Assembly: GCF_040744945.1 (NCBI RefSeq)
Contig: NZ_CP160453.1
Coordinates: 2,852,001-2,916,000 of the forward strand
Direction of reading: 5' to 3'
DNA length: 64,000 bases
Source of the DNA: Saccharothrix sp. HUAS TT1
Lineage (GTDB): Bacteria > Actinomycetota > Actinomycetes > Mycobacteriales > Pseudonocardiaceae
The notes under the pieces were generated by a model that was not told the DNA's origin, searched no databases, and worked only from the letters and a program-made list of their open reading frames with translations. Below are positions 24,128 to 32,750 of the stretch, piece by piece. Positions within the stretch are counted from its first letter, which is position 1. Each line of letters begins with the position of its first letter. The position numbers were made by a program, and so were the translations under genes.

Positions 24128-24952
24128 GTGGGGGGTAGGTCGTCGCGCGGTCGGTCCGCCGACCGCGCCCCGTTGCTCGAAGCGCTCGGCGTCCCGTTGG
24201 ACGCCGAGCTGCTGACGCTCGCTCTGACCCACCGCTCGTACGCGTACGAGAACGGTGGGCTGCCGCCCAACGAGCGGCTGGAGTTCCTCGGCGACGCGGT
24301 GCTCGGCCTCGTCGTCACAGATCACCTGTACCGCACGCACCCGGACCTGCCCGAGGGGCAGCTCGCCAAGCTGCGCGCGAGCGTGGTCAACATGCACGCG
24401 CTGGCGGGCGTCGCCCGCGGTCTCGGCGACGACGGGTTGGGCGGGCACCTGCTGCTCGGTCGCGGCGAGGAGCTGACCGGCGGCAGGGACAAGGCGAGCA
24501 TCCTCGCCGACGGCCTGGAAGCCGTCATCGGCGCGGTGTACCTGCAGTTCGGCATCGACACCGCGCGGCAACTCGTTCACCACCTGTTCGACCCGCTGTT
24601 GGCCGAAGCGCCGCTGCGGGGTGCTGGACTGGACTGGAAGACGAGCCTCCAGGAGCTGACCGCGTCCGCGGGTCTGGGCGTGCCCGAGTACCGGGTGGAC
24701 GACCAGGGCCCGGACCACCGCAAGGAGTTCACCGCCACGGTGCACGTCGGTGGTCAGGCGCACGGCTCGGGAGACGGTCGCACGAAGAAGGAAGCCGAGC
24801 AGAAGGCGGCCGAGGCCGCCTACCGCGTGCTGCACGAACGGGTCCGCGCCGAGCAGGAGTCGGGCGCGTCCGGGAACGGCCACGCGGGCGGATCGGCGAA
24901 CCAGGCTCCACCCCAGGCTCCACCTCCGGCTTCACCTACTCAGGAAGACTGA
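24128..24952 (+). CDS. rnc: Ribonuclease III
   Basis: This 274-residue endonuclease cuts double-stranded RNA and processes rRNA precursors. The signature [14 protein letters not shown] (residues 49-62) and the second acidic motif [12 protein letters not shown] are intact. A double-stranded-RNA-binding domain spans residues 165-240 ([18 protein letters not shown]). The last 30 residues are a Pro/Gln/Ala tail absent from most homologs. It starts at a GTG 29 bp after rpmF. Confidence 0.95.
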   Translation: MGGRSSRGRSADRAPLLEALGVPLDAELLTLALTHRSYAYENGGLPPNERLEFLGDAVLGLVVTDHLYRTHPDLPEGQLAKLRASVVNMHALAGVARGLGDDGLGGHLLLGRGEELTGGRDKASILADGLEAVIGAVYLQFGIDTARQLVHHLFDPLLAEAPLRGAGLDWKTSLQELTASAGLGVPEYRVDDQGPDHRKEFTATVHVGGQAHGSGDGRTKKEAEQKAAEAAYRVLHERVRAEQESGASGNGHAGGSANQAPPQAPPPASPTQED

Positions 24953-24959
24953 CGCCGAA

Positions 24960-25190
24960 ATGTATGCCACGAACGTCCGGACGAACCGGCGCGCGCGCCA
25001 CGCGCGTCCGTCCCGCCCGCTGAACGCCGGCCGCAACGGCGGCATCCAGGGCCTGGTCCTCGTGCGCGACACCGCCCAGGCGGGCGGTTGGATGCTCAAG
25101 CCGACCAAGCCGCAGGCCGCCGCGTACGAGATGCTCGAAGAGCTGGAGCAGGCCGAGGCCGCCGCCGCCGAGCGCGAGACCGAGCGCTGA
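24960..25190 (+). CDS. Small basic-acidic hypothetical protein
   Basis: A 76-residue protein between rnc and mutM that I do not recognise. The first 30 residues are strongly basic ([19 protein letters not shown]), and the C-terminus is Glu/Ala-rich ([17 protein letters not shown]). Nearly every codon ends in G or C, matching neighbouring genes, so it is probably translated. It lies 7 bp after rnc and 10 bp before mutM, in the same operon. Confidence 0.7.
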   Translation: MYATNVRTNRRARHARPSRPLNAGRNGGIQGLVLVRDTAQAGGWMLKPTKPQAAAYEMLEELEQAEAAAAERETER

Positions 25191-25200
25191 TCCTCCCGAC

Positions 25201-26058
25201 GTGCCCGAGCTGCCCGAGGTAGAGGTCGTCCGCCGAGGTCTGCACGAGCACGTCGCCGGCCGGACCGTCGCCGCTGTCGACGTCCTGCACCCACGCGCGA
25301 TCCGCCGCCACCTGCCCGGTGCGGCGGATTTCGCCGTGCGCTTGACCGGTCAGCGGCTGGAGGCCGCCCGGCGGCGTGGCAAGTACCTGTGGGTCGACCT
25401 GTCCGGCGGTGACGCGATGCTCGCGCACCTCGGCATGAGCGGCCAGATGCTGGTCCAGCCGGTCGGCGCGCCGGACGAGAAGCACCTGCGGGTGCGGGTC
25501 CGGTTCGCCGACGACGGCCCGGAGCTGCGGTTCGTCGACCAGCGCACGTTCGGCGGCCTGGCGCTGGCGGAGATCGTCGAGGTCGACGGGACCCGGCTGC
25601 CGCTGCCGGTGGCGCACATCGCCCGCGACCCGATGGACCCGGCGTTCGACCCGGACGCGGGGGTCGCGGCGCTGCGCAGGCGGCGGACCGAGGTGAAGCG
25701 GGCCCTGCTCGACCAGACGCTGGTCTCCGGCGTCGGCAACATCTACGCCGACGAGGCGCTGTGGCGGGCCAGGCTGCACGGGCTGCGGCCGGTGGACAAG
25801 CTCACCAGGGCCAAGGCCGCCGAGCTGCTGGCGCACGCCACGCAGGTGATGCTCGAAGCGCTCGGCGAGGGCGGCACGTCGTTCGACGCGCTCTACGTCA
25901 ACGTGAACGGCCAGTCGGGCTACTTCGACCGGTCACTGGCCGTCTACGGGCAGGAGGACCGGCCGTGCCGGCGGTGCGGCACGGCGATCAGGCGTGAGCC
26001 GTTCATGAACCGCTCGTCGTTCTCGTGCCCGCGCTGCCAGCCGCGACCGCGCGGCTGA
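25201..26058 (+). CDS. mutM: Formamidopyrimidine-DNA glycosylase
   Basis: This 285-residue bifunctional glycosylase/AP lyase removes 8-oxoguanine. The catalytic N-terminus PELPEVE follows the initiator residue of the GTG start. The helix-two-turn-helix region includes [20 protein letters not shown]. The C-terminal zinc finger [13 protein letters not shown]...CPRCQ has all four cysteines. Its place after rnc is conserved in actinobacteria. Confidence 0.96.
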   Translation: MPELPEVEVVRRGLHEHVAGRTVAAVDVLHPRAIRRHLPGAADFAVRLTGQRLEAARRRGKYLWVDLSGGDAMLAHLGMSGQMLVQPVGAPDEKHLRVRVRFADDGPELRFVDQRTFGGLALAEIVEVDGTRLPLPVAHIARDPMDPAFDPDAGVAALRRRRTEVKRALLDQTLVSGVGNIYADEALWRARLHGLRPVDKLTRAKAAELLAHATQVMLEALGEGGTSFDALYVNVNGQSGYFDRSLAVYGQEDRPCRRCGTAIRREPFMNRSSFSCPRCQPRPRG

Positions 26059-26076
26059 CCGGGCGGGCGCCGCGGC

Positions 26077-26511
26077 TCACCGCGGGTCCGCGAGCCTGCG
26101 CAGCAGCGGCGTGACCGTCCGGAGGGCGTCCCGCTCCTCCGGCTCCAGCCGCGAGATCCGCTCGGACAGCAGCTCGGCCTCGCCGTGCGCCAGGGACAGG
26201 ATGGTGTCCCGCCCGAGGCCGGTCAGCTCGACGATGGTGGCCCGCCCGTCGGCGGGGTCCGACTCGCGGCGCACCAGGCCGCCCGATTCCAGGCCCGTCA
26301 CCACCGTGGTCGCCGTGGGCTGCGAGCACAGCGCACGCACCGCGATCTCACCGATCCGCATCGGTCCCTGCGACGCGAGTTCCGCGAGCACCAGCAACTG
26401 GGTCGGCTGGAGCCGGCGGACCGACGCGGACTGGCGCAGGCTGCGGATCAGCCGGTGCACGGCGACCACGAGTTGTAACGCGTCCTGATTAGTCACACTG
26501 GTGGTGGTCAT
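26077..26511 (-). CDS. MarR-family regulator
   Basis: A 144-residue winged-helix MarR protein. The DNA-binding helix region is IGEIAVRALCSQPTATTVVTGLE and the wing is RRESDPADGRATIVELT. The ATG at 26511 has an AGGAGG site. A perfect 16-bp palindrome 35 bp upstream is a probable operator. The regulated target besides itself is unclear, because the divergent neighbour is an orphan response regulator. Confidence 0.85.
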   Translation of the reverse strand: MTTTSVTNQDALQLVVAVHRLIRSLRQSASVRRLQPTQLLVLAELASQGPMRIGEIAVRALCSQPTATTVVTGLESGGLVRRESDPADGRATIVELTGLGRDTILSLAHGEAELLSERISRLEPEERDALRTVTPLLRRLADPR

Positions 26512-26545
26512 CAGACCTCCTCGTGGCTCACCGTGAGTGAGCAAG

Positions 26546-26561
26546 TGTCCGAATTCGGACA
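26546..26561. promoter_or_regulatory. 16-bp palindrome upstream of marR
   Basis: TGTCCGAATTCGGACA is perfectly symmetrical and lies in an AT-richer divergent region (26512-26766) between the MarR gene and the response regulator. Size and symmetry fit a MarR dimer operator. Confidence 0.6.
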
Positions 26562-26754
26562 GGACATTCGCACTTTCGCAGTACGGCTGTCCAGTAAACG
26601 GTTTCATTCGCACCCGGATGTACTCATCCTTATCCGCACCGATGCGGAGAAGGAAGCGTCAAAACGGCATAAAGGGAGTTCAGCCCCGCATCAAGAGCTC
26701 GTCAGGAACCTCGCCCAACGTAGTCGGACGCCGGATCGGGGCGAACTCCGGGCG

Positions 26755-26760
26755 TAGGGT
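26755..26760 (+). promoter_or_regulatory. Leaderless -10 element of the response regulator
   Basis: TAGGGT lies 6 nt before the GTG at 26767, with no ribosome site. Confidence 0.55.
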
Positions 26761-26766
26761 CCGGGC

Positions 26767-27444
26767 GTGACGAAGGTGCTGGTGGTCGATGACGAGCCGC
26801 AGATCGTGCGGGCGTTGCGGATCAACCTGTCCGCCCGCGGCTACGAGGTGCTGACCGCGCACGACGGCACGGCCGCGCTCAAGGCAGCGGCCGAGGGCAA
26901 GCCGGACGTGGTGGTGCTCGACCTGGGGCTGCCGGACGTGGACGGCACCGAGGTGATCGCGGGCCTGCGCGGCTGGACGACCGTGCCGATCATCGTGCTG
27001 TCCGCGCGGGTCGACTCCGCCGACAAGGTGGAGGCGCTGGACGCGGGCGCCGACGACTACGTCACCAAGCCGTTCGGCATGGACGAGCTGCTGGCCAGGC
27101 TGCGGGCGGCGGTGCGCCGCTCGACGGTGGCCGAGGGCGGTGACGCGGTGGTGGAGACGGCGTCGTTCACCGTGGACCTGGCGGCGAAGAAGGTGCGCCG
27201 CGACGGCGTCGAGGTGCACCTGACGCCCACCGAGTGGGGCCTGCTGGAGATCCTGGCCCGGCACCGCGGCCGGCTGGTGGGGCAGCGGCAGCTCCTCCAG
27301 GAGGTGTGGGGCCCGACGTACGCGAAGGAGACCCACTACCTGCGCGTCTACCTGGCCCAGTTGCGGCGCAAGCTCGAACCGGAACCCTCCCGGCCCCGGC
27401 ACCTGGTGACGGAGCCGGGGATGGGGTACCGGTTCGAGCTGTGA
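26767..27444 (+). CDS. OmpR/KdpE-type response regulator (orphan)
   Basis: A 225-residue two-component regulator. The receiver domain has the phospho-acceptor Asp in VVVLDLGLPDVDG, the conserved Lys in YVTKPF and the acid pair in VDDEPQ. The C-terminal winged helix includes LTPTEWGLLEILARHRGRLV. Sequence details resemble KdpE. No histidine kinase gene or kdpFABC transporter is adjacent, so its partner must be elsewhere. Confidence 0.88.
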   Translation: MTKVLVVDDEPQIVRALRINLSARGYEVLTAHDGTAALKAAAEGKPDVVVLDLGLPDVDGTEVIAGLRGWTTVPIIVLSARVDSADKVEALDAGADDYVTKPFGMDELLARLRAAVRRSTVAEGGDAVVETASFTVDLAAKKVRRDGVEVHLTPTEWGLLEILARHRGRLVGQRQLLQEVWGPTYAKETHYLRVYLAQLRRKLEPEPSRPRHLVTEPGMGYRFEL

Positions 27445-27451
27445 GGTCCGC

Positions 27452-28555
27452 TCAGCCCGCCGGCAGGGCGGGGTGGCGCTCGATCAGGACCGTGCCGCGC
27501 ACCACCAGTTCCTTGACGCGCGCCGCCGCGCGGCCGGTGAGGACGCGCTCCCTCGGGCGGTCGTCGGCGTCGACGAACTGGATCAGCCCGTCCCGGCGGC
27601 CCAGGCTGATGCACCGGACCCGGTAGCGGAACCCGATCGGGCCGGGCTCCCCGCCCGCCAGCCGCTTCGCCAGGCCCCGCGCGGCCCGCTGCGCCGTCGG
27701 GAGGCCGGTGGCGCACGCCATGCGCAGCTCCAGGCCGTCCGGGCGCGTGATCGCGGCGGCGTCGCCGACCGCCAGCACCTCCGGGTGGGACACCGACGTC
27801 AGGGTGTGGTCGACCAGCACCCGGCCGCGGTCGTCCACCGCGAGCCCGGCCCGCGCGGCCAGGTCCGGCACCCGGAAACCGGCCGTCCAGACCACCGCGT
27901 CGGCCGCGACGTGCTCGCCGCCGGCCAGCACCAGGCCGTCCGCCCGGACCTCGGTGACCTCCGCGTGGTCGCGCACCCCGACGCCGAGCCGGTCGAACAC
28001 CCGGTGCAGGTGCGCCCTGCCCTTGGCCGACAGGTCCGCGCCGAACCCGCCCGCGGTGACCAGCCGCACGTCCAGGTCCGGACGCGACTCGGCCAGCTCG
28101 GCGGCGGCCTCGATGCCGGTCAGCCCACCGCCCATGACGACGACCGCGCGGGCGTGCCGGAGGGCTCGGGCGAGCTTTTCGGCGTCCTCCTGGGTGGACA
28201 CCGCGTGCGCGTGCTCGGCCGCGCCCGGGACGGCGTCCAGGTCGGCGTGGCTGCCCAACGCGTAGACCAACCGGTCGTAGGCCAGCGCGCCACCCGTCAA
28301 CCGGACCTCGCGGGCCCGGAGGTCGATGTCGGTGACCCGGTCCACCACCAGCTCGACGCCGGCGCCGCGCACCAGGTCGGCCAGCGGGAGGTCGCGCAAC
28401 GGCTGCCCGGCGGCGAGCTGGTGCAGCCGGACCCGCTCCACGAACCGGTCGCGCGCGTTGACCAGGGTGACCCCGGCCCCGGTCGACCTCGCCGCCACCT
28501 TGGCCGCCACCAGTCCCGCGTACCCCGCGCCGATCACCACGACGTGCTCTGCCAT
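27452..28555 (-). CDS. FAD-dependent NAD(P)H oxidoreductase (NDH-2-like)
   Basis: A 367-residue two-Rossmann flavoprotein. FAD binding is shown by VVIGAGYAGLVAA at the N-terminus and NAD(P) binding by VVVMGGGLTGIEAAAELAE near residue 145. TLTSVSHPEVLAVGDAAAI is the FAD-anchoring segment. It resembles type II NADH dehydrogenases and related sulfide-quinone-type oxidoreductases. The electron acceptor is not determinable. It is convergent with the response regulator and divergent from the AAC(2') gene. Confidence 0.83.
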   Translation of the reverse strand: MAEHVVVIGAGYAGLVAAKVAARSTGAGVTLVNARDRFVERVRLHQLAAGQPLRDLPLADLVRGAGVELVVDRVTDIDLRAREVRLTGGALAYDRLVYALGSHADLDAVPGAAEHAHAVSTQEDAEKLARALRHARAVVVMGGGLTGIEAAAELAESRPDLDVRLVTAGGFGADLSAKGRAHLHRVFDRLGVGVRDHAEVTEVRADGLVLAGGEHVAADAVVWTAGFRVPDLAARAGLAVDDRGRVLVDHTLTSVSHPEVLAVGDAAAITRPDGLELRMACATGLPTAQRAARGLAKRLAGGEPGPIGFRYRVRCISLGRRDGLIQFVDADDRPRERVLTGRAAARVKELVVRGTVLIERHPALPAG

Positions 28556-28610
28556 GTCCCTGTCCTCTCGTCACTGGAGGAGCGAGACGGGGGCGGCCGA
28601 CGTGACGGCC

Positions 28611-28616
28611 TAGGGT
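28611..28616 (+). promoter_or_regulatory. Leaderless -10 element of aac(2')
   Basis: TAGGGT lies 7 nt before the GTG at 28624 in a 68-bp divergent gap. Confidence 0.55.
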
Positions 28617-28623
28617 GTGAGGC

Positions 28624-29154
28624 GTGTCACCGGTTTCCGTGCTCCACACCTGGCAGCTGCCCGAGGCGGCGCTCACCGCGGTCCGGGTGCTGCTGGACGA
28701 GGCGTTCGACGGCGGGTTCGACGACGAGGACTGGGAGCACGGCCTCGGCGGCGTGCACGCCCTCGTCCGGGACGGCGACGAGGTGGTCGGGCACGGCGCG
28801 GTGGTCCAGCGCCGGCTGCTGCACGGCGGGCGGGCGCTGCGGGCCGGTTACGTCGAAGCCGTCGCGGTGCGCGCGGACCACCGCCGCCAGGGCGTCGGAG
28901 GGGCCGTGATGGCGGCCCTGGAGGACGTCGTGCGCCGTTCGTACGCCCTGGGCGCCCTCAGCGCCTCGGAGGACGCCCTGGCGTTCTACGCGGCCCGTGG
29001 GTGGCAGCGGTGGCGCGGGCGGACGTTCGCGCTCACGCCCGCCGGCGTCGAGCGCACCGAGGACGAGGACGACGGGGTGTTCGTCCTGCCGGTCGTGCCG
29101 CTCGACCTGGCGGGCGACCTCACCTGCGACTGGCGTGACGGCGACGTCTGGTAG
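28624..29154 (+). CDS. Aminoglycoside 2'-N-acetyltransferase family (AAC(2')-I-like)
   Basis: A 176-residue GNAT enzyme whose sequence matches the mycobacterial AAC(2')-I family end to end: DEDWEHGLGGVHALV, RALRAGYVEAVAVRADHRRQG, YALGALSASEDALAFYAARGW and the terminal CDWRDGDVW. That family acetylates the 2'-amino group of aminoglycosides such as gentamicin and tobramycin using acetyl-CoA. In mycobacteria it is chromosomal and intrinsic. The location in an accessory insert next to an oxidoreductase shows no linked aminoglycoside pathway, so it is probably intrinsic or serves another acceptor. Confidence 0.88.
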   Translation: MSPVSVLHTWQLPEAALTAVRVLLDEAFDGGFDDEDWEHGLGGVHALVRDGDEVVGHGAVVQRRLLHGGRALRAGYVEAVAVRADHRRQGVGGAVMAALEDVVRRSYALGALSASEDALAFYAARGWQRWRGRTFALTPAGVERTEDEDDGVFVLPVVPLDLAGDLTCDWRDGDVW

Positions 29155-29613
29155 CTACGGGCCGCTCGTCGTCGTGGCCGTGGTCGTGGTCGTCGTGGCG
29201 GTGGGCGACGCGGAGGACGAGGACGACGGCGGGTGGGTGTAGGTCGTCGGCGGGTTGCTCGGCGACCGGGTCGGCTCCGGTCCGGAGGACTCCGCCACCG
29301 GCTCGTCCGCGGCCTGCTCGGCCTGCGGCTGCGGCGCCGTGCCCGTCGACTTGCCGGTCTGCTTCGCCGCGACGCGCGTGGACACCGTGACGACGACCGT
29401 GGCCGTGCGCGCGTTCGGCGCGGCGCTCACCGGCTCGTCCGCCGTCACCTTCAGCTCGGCGCGCGGCTCCGGCGTGCCCACCGTCTGCGTGCCGCCGGCC
29501 AGCACCGACGCGAAGGTGGCGATCACGGTGGCGACGGCCGCGCCGCCCGCGGCGAGCAGCACGACCGACGAGAGCTTCTTCTTCGGCGCGGCTTGCTGAT
29601 CTTCCTCGAACAC
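29155..29613 (-). CDS. Membrane-anchored Thr/Ser/Pro-rich protein
   Basis: A 152-residue protein of unknown function. A short cytoplasmic start (MFEEDQQAAPKKKL) precedes one transmembrane segment (VVLLAAGGAAVATVIATFASVLA), then a low-complexity outer region rich in Thr, Ser, Pro and Glu. The anchor is clearly related to the neighbouring protein at 29748-30257. Its stop abuts the stop of the AAC(2') gene. Confidence 0.7.
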   Translation of the reverse strand: MFEEDQQAAPKKKLSSVVLLAAGGAAVATVIATFASVLAGGTQTVGTPEPRAELKVTADEPVSAAPNARTATVVVTVSTRVAAKQTGKSTGTAPQPQAEQAADEPVAESSGPEPTRSPSNPPTTYTHPPSSSSSASPTATTTTTTATTTSGP

Positions 29614-29747
29614 ACCATCTCCCTGCGGAGGACCTGGATCGACGGTCAGGTGTTCGGGTTATCGGCCGATCTTGCCGGTCGCCGGATCGTTCGAGCGGTC
29701 CTCCACCCGATGGTGTGGCGGACCGTCACCCCGTGCGGACGACCTCG

Positions 29748-30257
29748 TTAGCCCGCTGCCGGGGGTTCGACCGGCTGCGTCGTGGTCGTCGTGGTGGTGG
29801 TCGTGGGCTGCGTCGTGGTCGTGGTGACCTTGGTGGTCGTGGTGGTGGCCGTGGTCGTGGTGGTCTGCTGACCGGTGTCCGTCGGCTGGCCGCCGCCGGT
29901 GTCCTCGACGGTCGTGGTCGTGGTGGTGCCGTCCGGCCGGGTCACCGTGGTCACCCTGGTGCGGCGCGGGGTGGTCGTGGTGGTCGTGGTGGTCTCCGCC
30001 GCCGTCGTGGTGGTGGTCTCCGCGGTGGTGGTGAGGCTGACCGAGGGGGCCGACGACGTGGACCGGATGGTGCTGAGGGTGCTGCGGGACACGACGTCCT
30101 CGCGCGGCACCTGGTCGCCGGACGACGCGTCCGGCGTGGCGCCCGCCAGCGACGCGATCGTGGCGAAGATCGTCGCCACGGCGACACCGGACGCGGCCAG
30201 CAGCACGTGCGGCGACACGCGCGGTCGGGTGCGCTCGGTCTCCGGTGTCTCGTACAA
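29748..30257 (-). CDS. Membrane-anchored Thr-repeat protein
   Basis: I start this 169-residue protein at a TTG (30257) because a GGGAG site lies 5 nt upstream and the resulting start, MYETPETERTRPRVSPHVLLAASG, parallels the neighbouring protein. One transmembrane segment (ASGVAVATIFATIASLAGA) is followed by more than 100 residues of Thr runs and TTV/TTE repeats, likely O-glycosylated or cell-wall spanning. It lies 23 bp after the CAP-domain gene and is probably co-transcribed with it. The function is unknown. Confidence 0.68.
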   Translation of the reverse strand: MYETPETERTRPRVSPHVLLAASGVAVATIFATIASLAGATPDASSGDQVPREDVVSRSTLSTIRSTSSAPSVSLTTTAETTTTTAAETTTTTTTTPRRTRVTTVTRPDGTTTTTTVEDTGGGQPTDTGQQTTTTTATTTTTKVTTTTTQPTTTTTTTTTQPVEPPAAG

Positions 30258-30280
30258 CGGTTCTCCCAAGGTCGGTCGTG

Positions 30281-31012
30281 CTACCAGCCGAAGTTCTGGG
30301 TCCAGTACCAGCCGCGGGTGTCCAGCCCCACGCCGATGGCGGTGAACCCGCAGTTCAGGATGTTGCGCCGGTGCCCGTCGGAGTTCATCCACGCCTTCAT
30401 GACCTGCTCGGCGGAGCGCTGCCCCATGGCGATGTTCTCCCCGCCGGGGTTCGGGTAGCCCTCGGCGCGCATCCGGGTGGCGAAGTCGACGCCCTCGGGG
30501 GTGGTGTGCGAGAAGTAGTCGCGCTCGGCCATGTCGGCGCTGTGGCCCTGAGCGGCCCGCGCCACCCGGTCGTCCACCTTGAGCGGCTTGCAGCCGGCGA
30601 GGTCGCGCGCCTCGTTCACCAGGGCGACGACCTGCTGGGTCTGCGGCAGGTCGGCCTTGGTCGTGGTGGTCGTCGGCGCCGCGGACGACTGGGTCGTCGT
30701 GGTGGTCGTCGGCTCCGTCGTGGTGGTGGGCGCGGTGGTGGTGGTCGTCGTCTCGGTGGTGGTCTCCGTCGACGACGGCGCCTCGGTGGTGGTCGGCCGG
30801 AGTTCCGGGTCGGGGCGCTGCGCGGGCTCGCCCACGCCACCCACCCCGCCGACGCCGGTGTTGTCGGAACCGCGGCTCTGTGCTGCGCTCTCCCCGACGA
30901 ACGGGGCGAGCTGTTCCGGGTTGGCGACGGCGATGCCGGTCGCGCCGGCCGCGCCGAGGAGCAGGCCGACGAGTCCGCCGATCACGGATCGGTTACCGCG
31001 CCGTGCTGTCAC
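30281..31012 (-). CDS. Secreted CAP (SCP/PR-1) domain protein
   Basis: A 243-residue protein with an N-terminal hydrophobic anchor (SVIGGLVGLLLGAAGATGIAVA), a Thr-rich linker of about 70 residues, and a C-terminal CAP domain (residues 125-243). Domain hallmarks are VNEARDLAGCKPL, HSADMAERDYFSH, GGENIAMG and the end GWYWTQNFGW. Bacterial CAP proteins of the YkwD type are linked to the cell wall and sporulation, but their activity is unresolved. The GTG start is the best candidate before the anchor. Confidence 0.8.
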   Translation of the reverse strand: MTARRGNRSVIGGLVGLLLGAAGATGIAVANPEQLAPFVGESAAQSRGSDNTGVGGVGGVGEPAQRPDPELRPTTTEAPSSTETTTETTTTTTAPTTTTEPTTTTTTQSSAAPTTTTTKADLPQTQQVVALVNEARDLAGCKPLKVDDRVARAAQGHSADMAERDYFSHTTPEGVDFATRMRAEGYPNPGGENIAMGQRSAEQVMKAWMNSDGHRRNILNCGFTAIGVGLDTRGWYWTQNFGW

Positions 31013-31049
31013 GGTCGCGCACCGTACCACTAATGGGTGAAATGACAGG

Positions 31050-31346
31050 ATGGCTGTTGTGGCGGGAGCAGAAGGGGCCGTGCGGCTGACCGCGTGGGTC
31101 CGGGGGCACGTGCAGGGCGTCGGTTTTCGGTGGTGGACCCGTGCCAGGGCTCTTGAGCTGGGACTTGTCGGTTCGGCATCCAACCTCCGGGACGGTCGGG
31201 TCGAGGTGAACGCGGAGGGCCCGGAAGCGGCGTGCCGCGAGCTGCTGACTGCGCTGCGTTCCGGCGCTACCCCCGGTCGGGTGGACTCGATCGTGGAGCG
31301 CTGGTCGGCGGCCCGCGGCGGCCTCACCGGATTCGTGGAGCGTTGA
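31050..31346 (+). CDS. acyP: Acylphosphatase
   Basis: A 98-residue enzyme that hydrolyses acyl phosphates. The signature [18 protein letters not shown] carries the phosphate-binding loop and catalytic Arg; the catalytic Asn is in [13 protein letters not shown]. The position between mutM and smc equals that of Rv2922A. The genes from 26077 to 31012 interrupt the usual mutM-acyP proximity. Confidence 0.93.
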   Translation: MAVVAGAEGAVRLTAWVRGHVQGVGFRWWTRARALELGLVGSASNLRDGRVEVNAEGPEAACRELLTALRSGATPGRVDSIVERWSAARGGLTGFVER

Positions 31347-31379
31347 ACGCCGGCGGTCCCGGTGGCGTAGTACACCGAT

Positions 31380-31886
31380 GTGGACCGTGGCGAAGACGTC
31401 GTCAGACAGCTGTACGGCCGTTGGCGCGGCCCGCTGCACGGTTACGTCCTGCGCCTGGTCGGCGGTGACCACCAGCAGGCGGAGGACGTGGTCCGGGAGA
31501 CGCTGCTGCGGGCGTGGCGGCACGTCGACCGGCTGACACCCGCCGACGCGGGCCCGTGGCTCTACACGGTGGCCAGGAACCTGGTCATCTCCGGCTTCCG
31601 CAAGCGCGGTGGCCGCAACAGCGAGGCGCCGATCGAACCGGACGACCTGCCGCCGGTCGCGGACGAGGTGGAGCACGTCCTGCAGAGCTGGCAGGTGGCG
31701 GAGGCGCTGCGCGCGTTGAGCCACGACCACCGCGACGTCGTGGTCGAGCTGCACTACCGGCGGCGGTCGGTCGCCGAGGCGGCGGTGGCGCTGGGCATCC
31801 CGGCCGGCACGGTCAAGTCGCGGTGCTTCTACGCCCTGCGGGCGTTGCGCGACGCGTTGGAGGAGCGGGGGGTCGCCGAATCATGA
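31380..31886 (+). CDS. ECF-type RNA polymerase sigma factor
   Basis: A 168-residue ECF sigma factor with region 2 (YGRWRGPLHGYVLRLVGGDHQQAEDVVRETLLRAWRH is its span) and region 4 (LSHDHRDVVVELHYRRRSVAEAAVALGIPAGTVKSR, also shown only by its span). A GTG starts it. Its stop overlaps the start of the anti-sigma gene (ATGA). The pair resembles SigL/RslA-type modules, which respond to envelope or redox stress. I see no matching promoter that would define its regulon. Confidence 0.85.
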   Translation: MDRGEDVVRQLYGRWRGPLHGYVLRLVGGDHQQAEDVVRETLLRAWRHVDRLTPADAGPWLYTVARNLVISGFRKRGGRNSEAPIEPDDLPPVADEVEHVLQSWQVAEALRALSHDHRDVVVELHYRRRSVAEAAVALGIPAGTVKSRCFYALRALRDALEERGVAES

Positions 31887-32692
31887 GCTGTGACCGGACC
31901 GTGGCGCTCGGCGCGTACCTGCTCGGTTCGCTCGACCCGGCGGAGCGGTCGGCGTTCGAGCGGCACGTGCGCGGTTGCGCCACCTGCCGGCGGGAGATGG
32001 TGCGGCTGGCGCCGCTGCCCGGCCTGCTCGGCCAGGTCCAGCTGACGGACCTGGAGCTGCCGTTCGACGACCCCGCCCCGGACCCCGACCTGCGCCCGCT
32101 GCCGCCCCTGCCGACCGTGCCGACCGCCGACGGCCCGGCTCGCCGGAACGGCGTCGAGCCGGGTGGAGCTGTCCCGACCGAGGCGGGGCCGCCGCACGGC
32201 GCGCGCGAACACGACTGGCAGGAGGGGGTGCGCAAGCGCCGGTGGCCGGTGTCGGTGGGCGCCCGCGGGCGCTGGAAGCCGGTGTCGGAGGGTGCGCGCA
32301 GGCGTCGGTGGTCGGTGCTGGTCGGCGCGGCGGCGGTGGTGCTGCTGGTGGCGCTGGCGGCGGTGGTGGTGCCGGGGTGGACCGGTGACGACGCGCCGGC
32401 GGCGGTCACCTGGCACGCCGCCGACACCGCTTCCGGCGTGGTGGCCAGCGCGGACCTCGTCGGCCGGTCGTGGGGCACCGAGCTGCGGATGACGGTCGAG
32501 AACGTGCCCGCCGGCCTGCGGTGCAAGCTGATCGTGCACGACCGGACCGGGCGCACCGAGGTCGGCGGCTGGTGGGGCGCCGACCACGCGGCCGACGAGC
32601 GGATACCCGGCTCGACCTCCTTCCCGGTCGACCGGATCGAACGGCTCGACCTCGTGGTCGACATGACCGTGCTGGTCTCGGTGCGGCCGTGA
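31883..32692 (+). CDS. Zinc-finger anti-sigma factor, membrane-bound
   Basis: A 269-residue protein with an N-terminal ZAS domain (H28-x3-C32-x2-C35 in ERHVRGCATC) that would bind the upstream sigma factor in the cytoplasm. A Pro-rich linker leads to one transmembrane segment (VLVGAAAVVLLVALAAVVVPG) and an outer anti-sigma-K-like domain. The stretch before the membrane contains a degenerate repeat of RRRWxVxVGAR type. It is translationally coupled with the sigma gene. Confidence 0.85.
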   Translation: MSCDRTVALGAYLLGSLDPAERSAFERHVRGCATCRREMVRLAPLPGLLGQVQLTDLELPFDDPAPDPDLRPLPPLPTVPTADGPARRNGVEPGGAVPTEAGPPHGAREHDWQEGVRKRRWPVSVGARGRWKPVSEGARRRRWSVLVGAAAVVLLVALAAVVVPGWTGDDAPAAVTWHAADTASGVVASADLVGRSWGTELRMTVENVPAGLRCKLIVHDRTGRTEVGGWWGADHAADERIPGSTSFPVDRIERLDLVVDMTVLVSVRP

Positions 32693-32737
32693 TCGCGCTG
32701 GTCAGCGTGCCGGGGTCGGACGTGAGGCCCGCACGGG

Positions 32738-32743
32738 TAGTCT
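32738..32743 (+). promoter_or_regulatory. Leaderless -10 element of smc
   Basis: TAGTCT lies 7 nt before the GTG at 32751; there is no ribosome site. Confidence 0.5.
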
Positions 32744-32750
32744 GCCCCGC

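Noticed and set aside
29875..30345. Val-rich plus-strand open frame over the Thr-rich genes
   Set aside because: It is the complement of Thr-coding ACC/ACG runs, which read as Val on the other strand; the minus-strand frames have start signals and membrane anchors.
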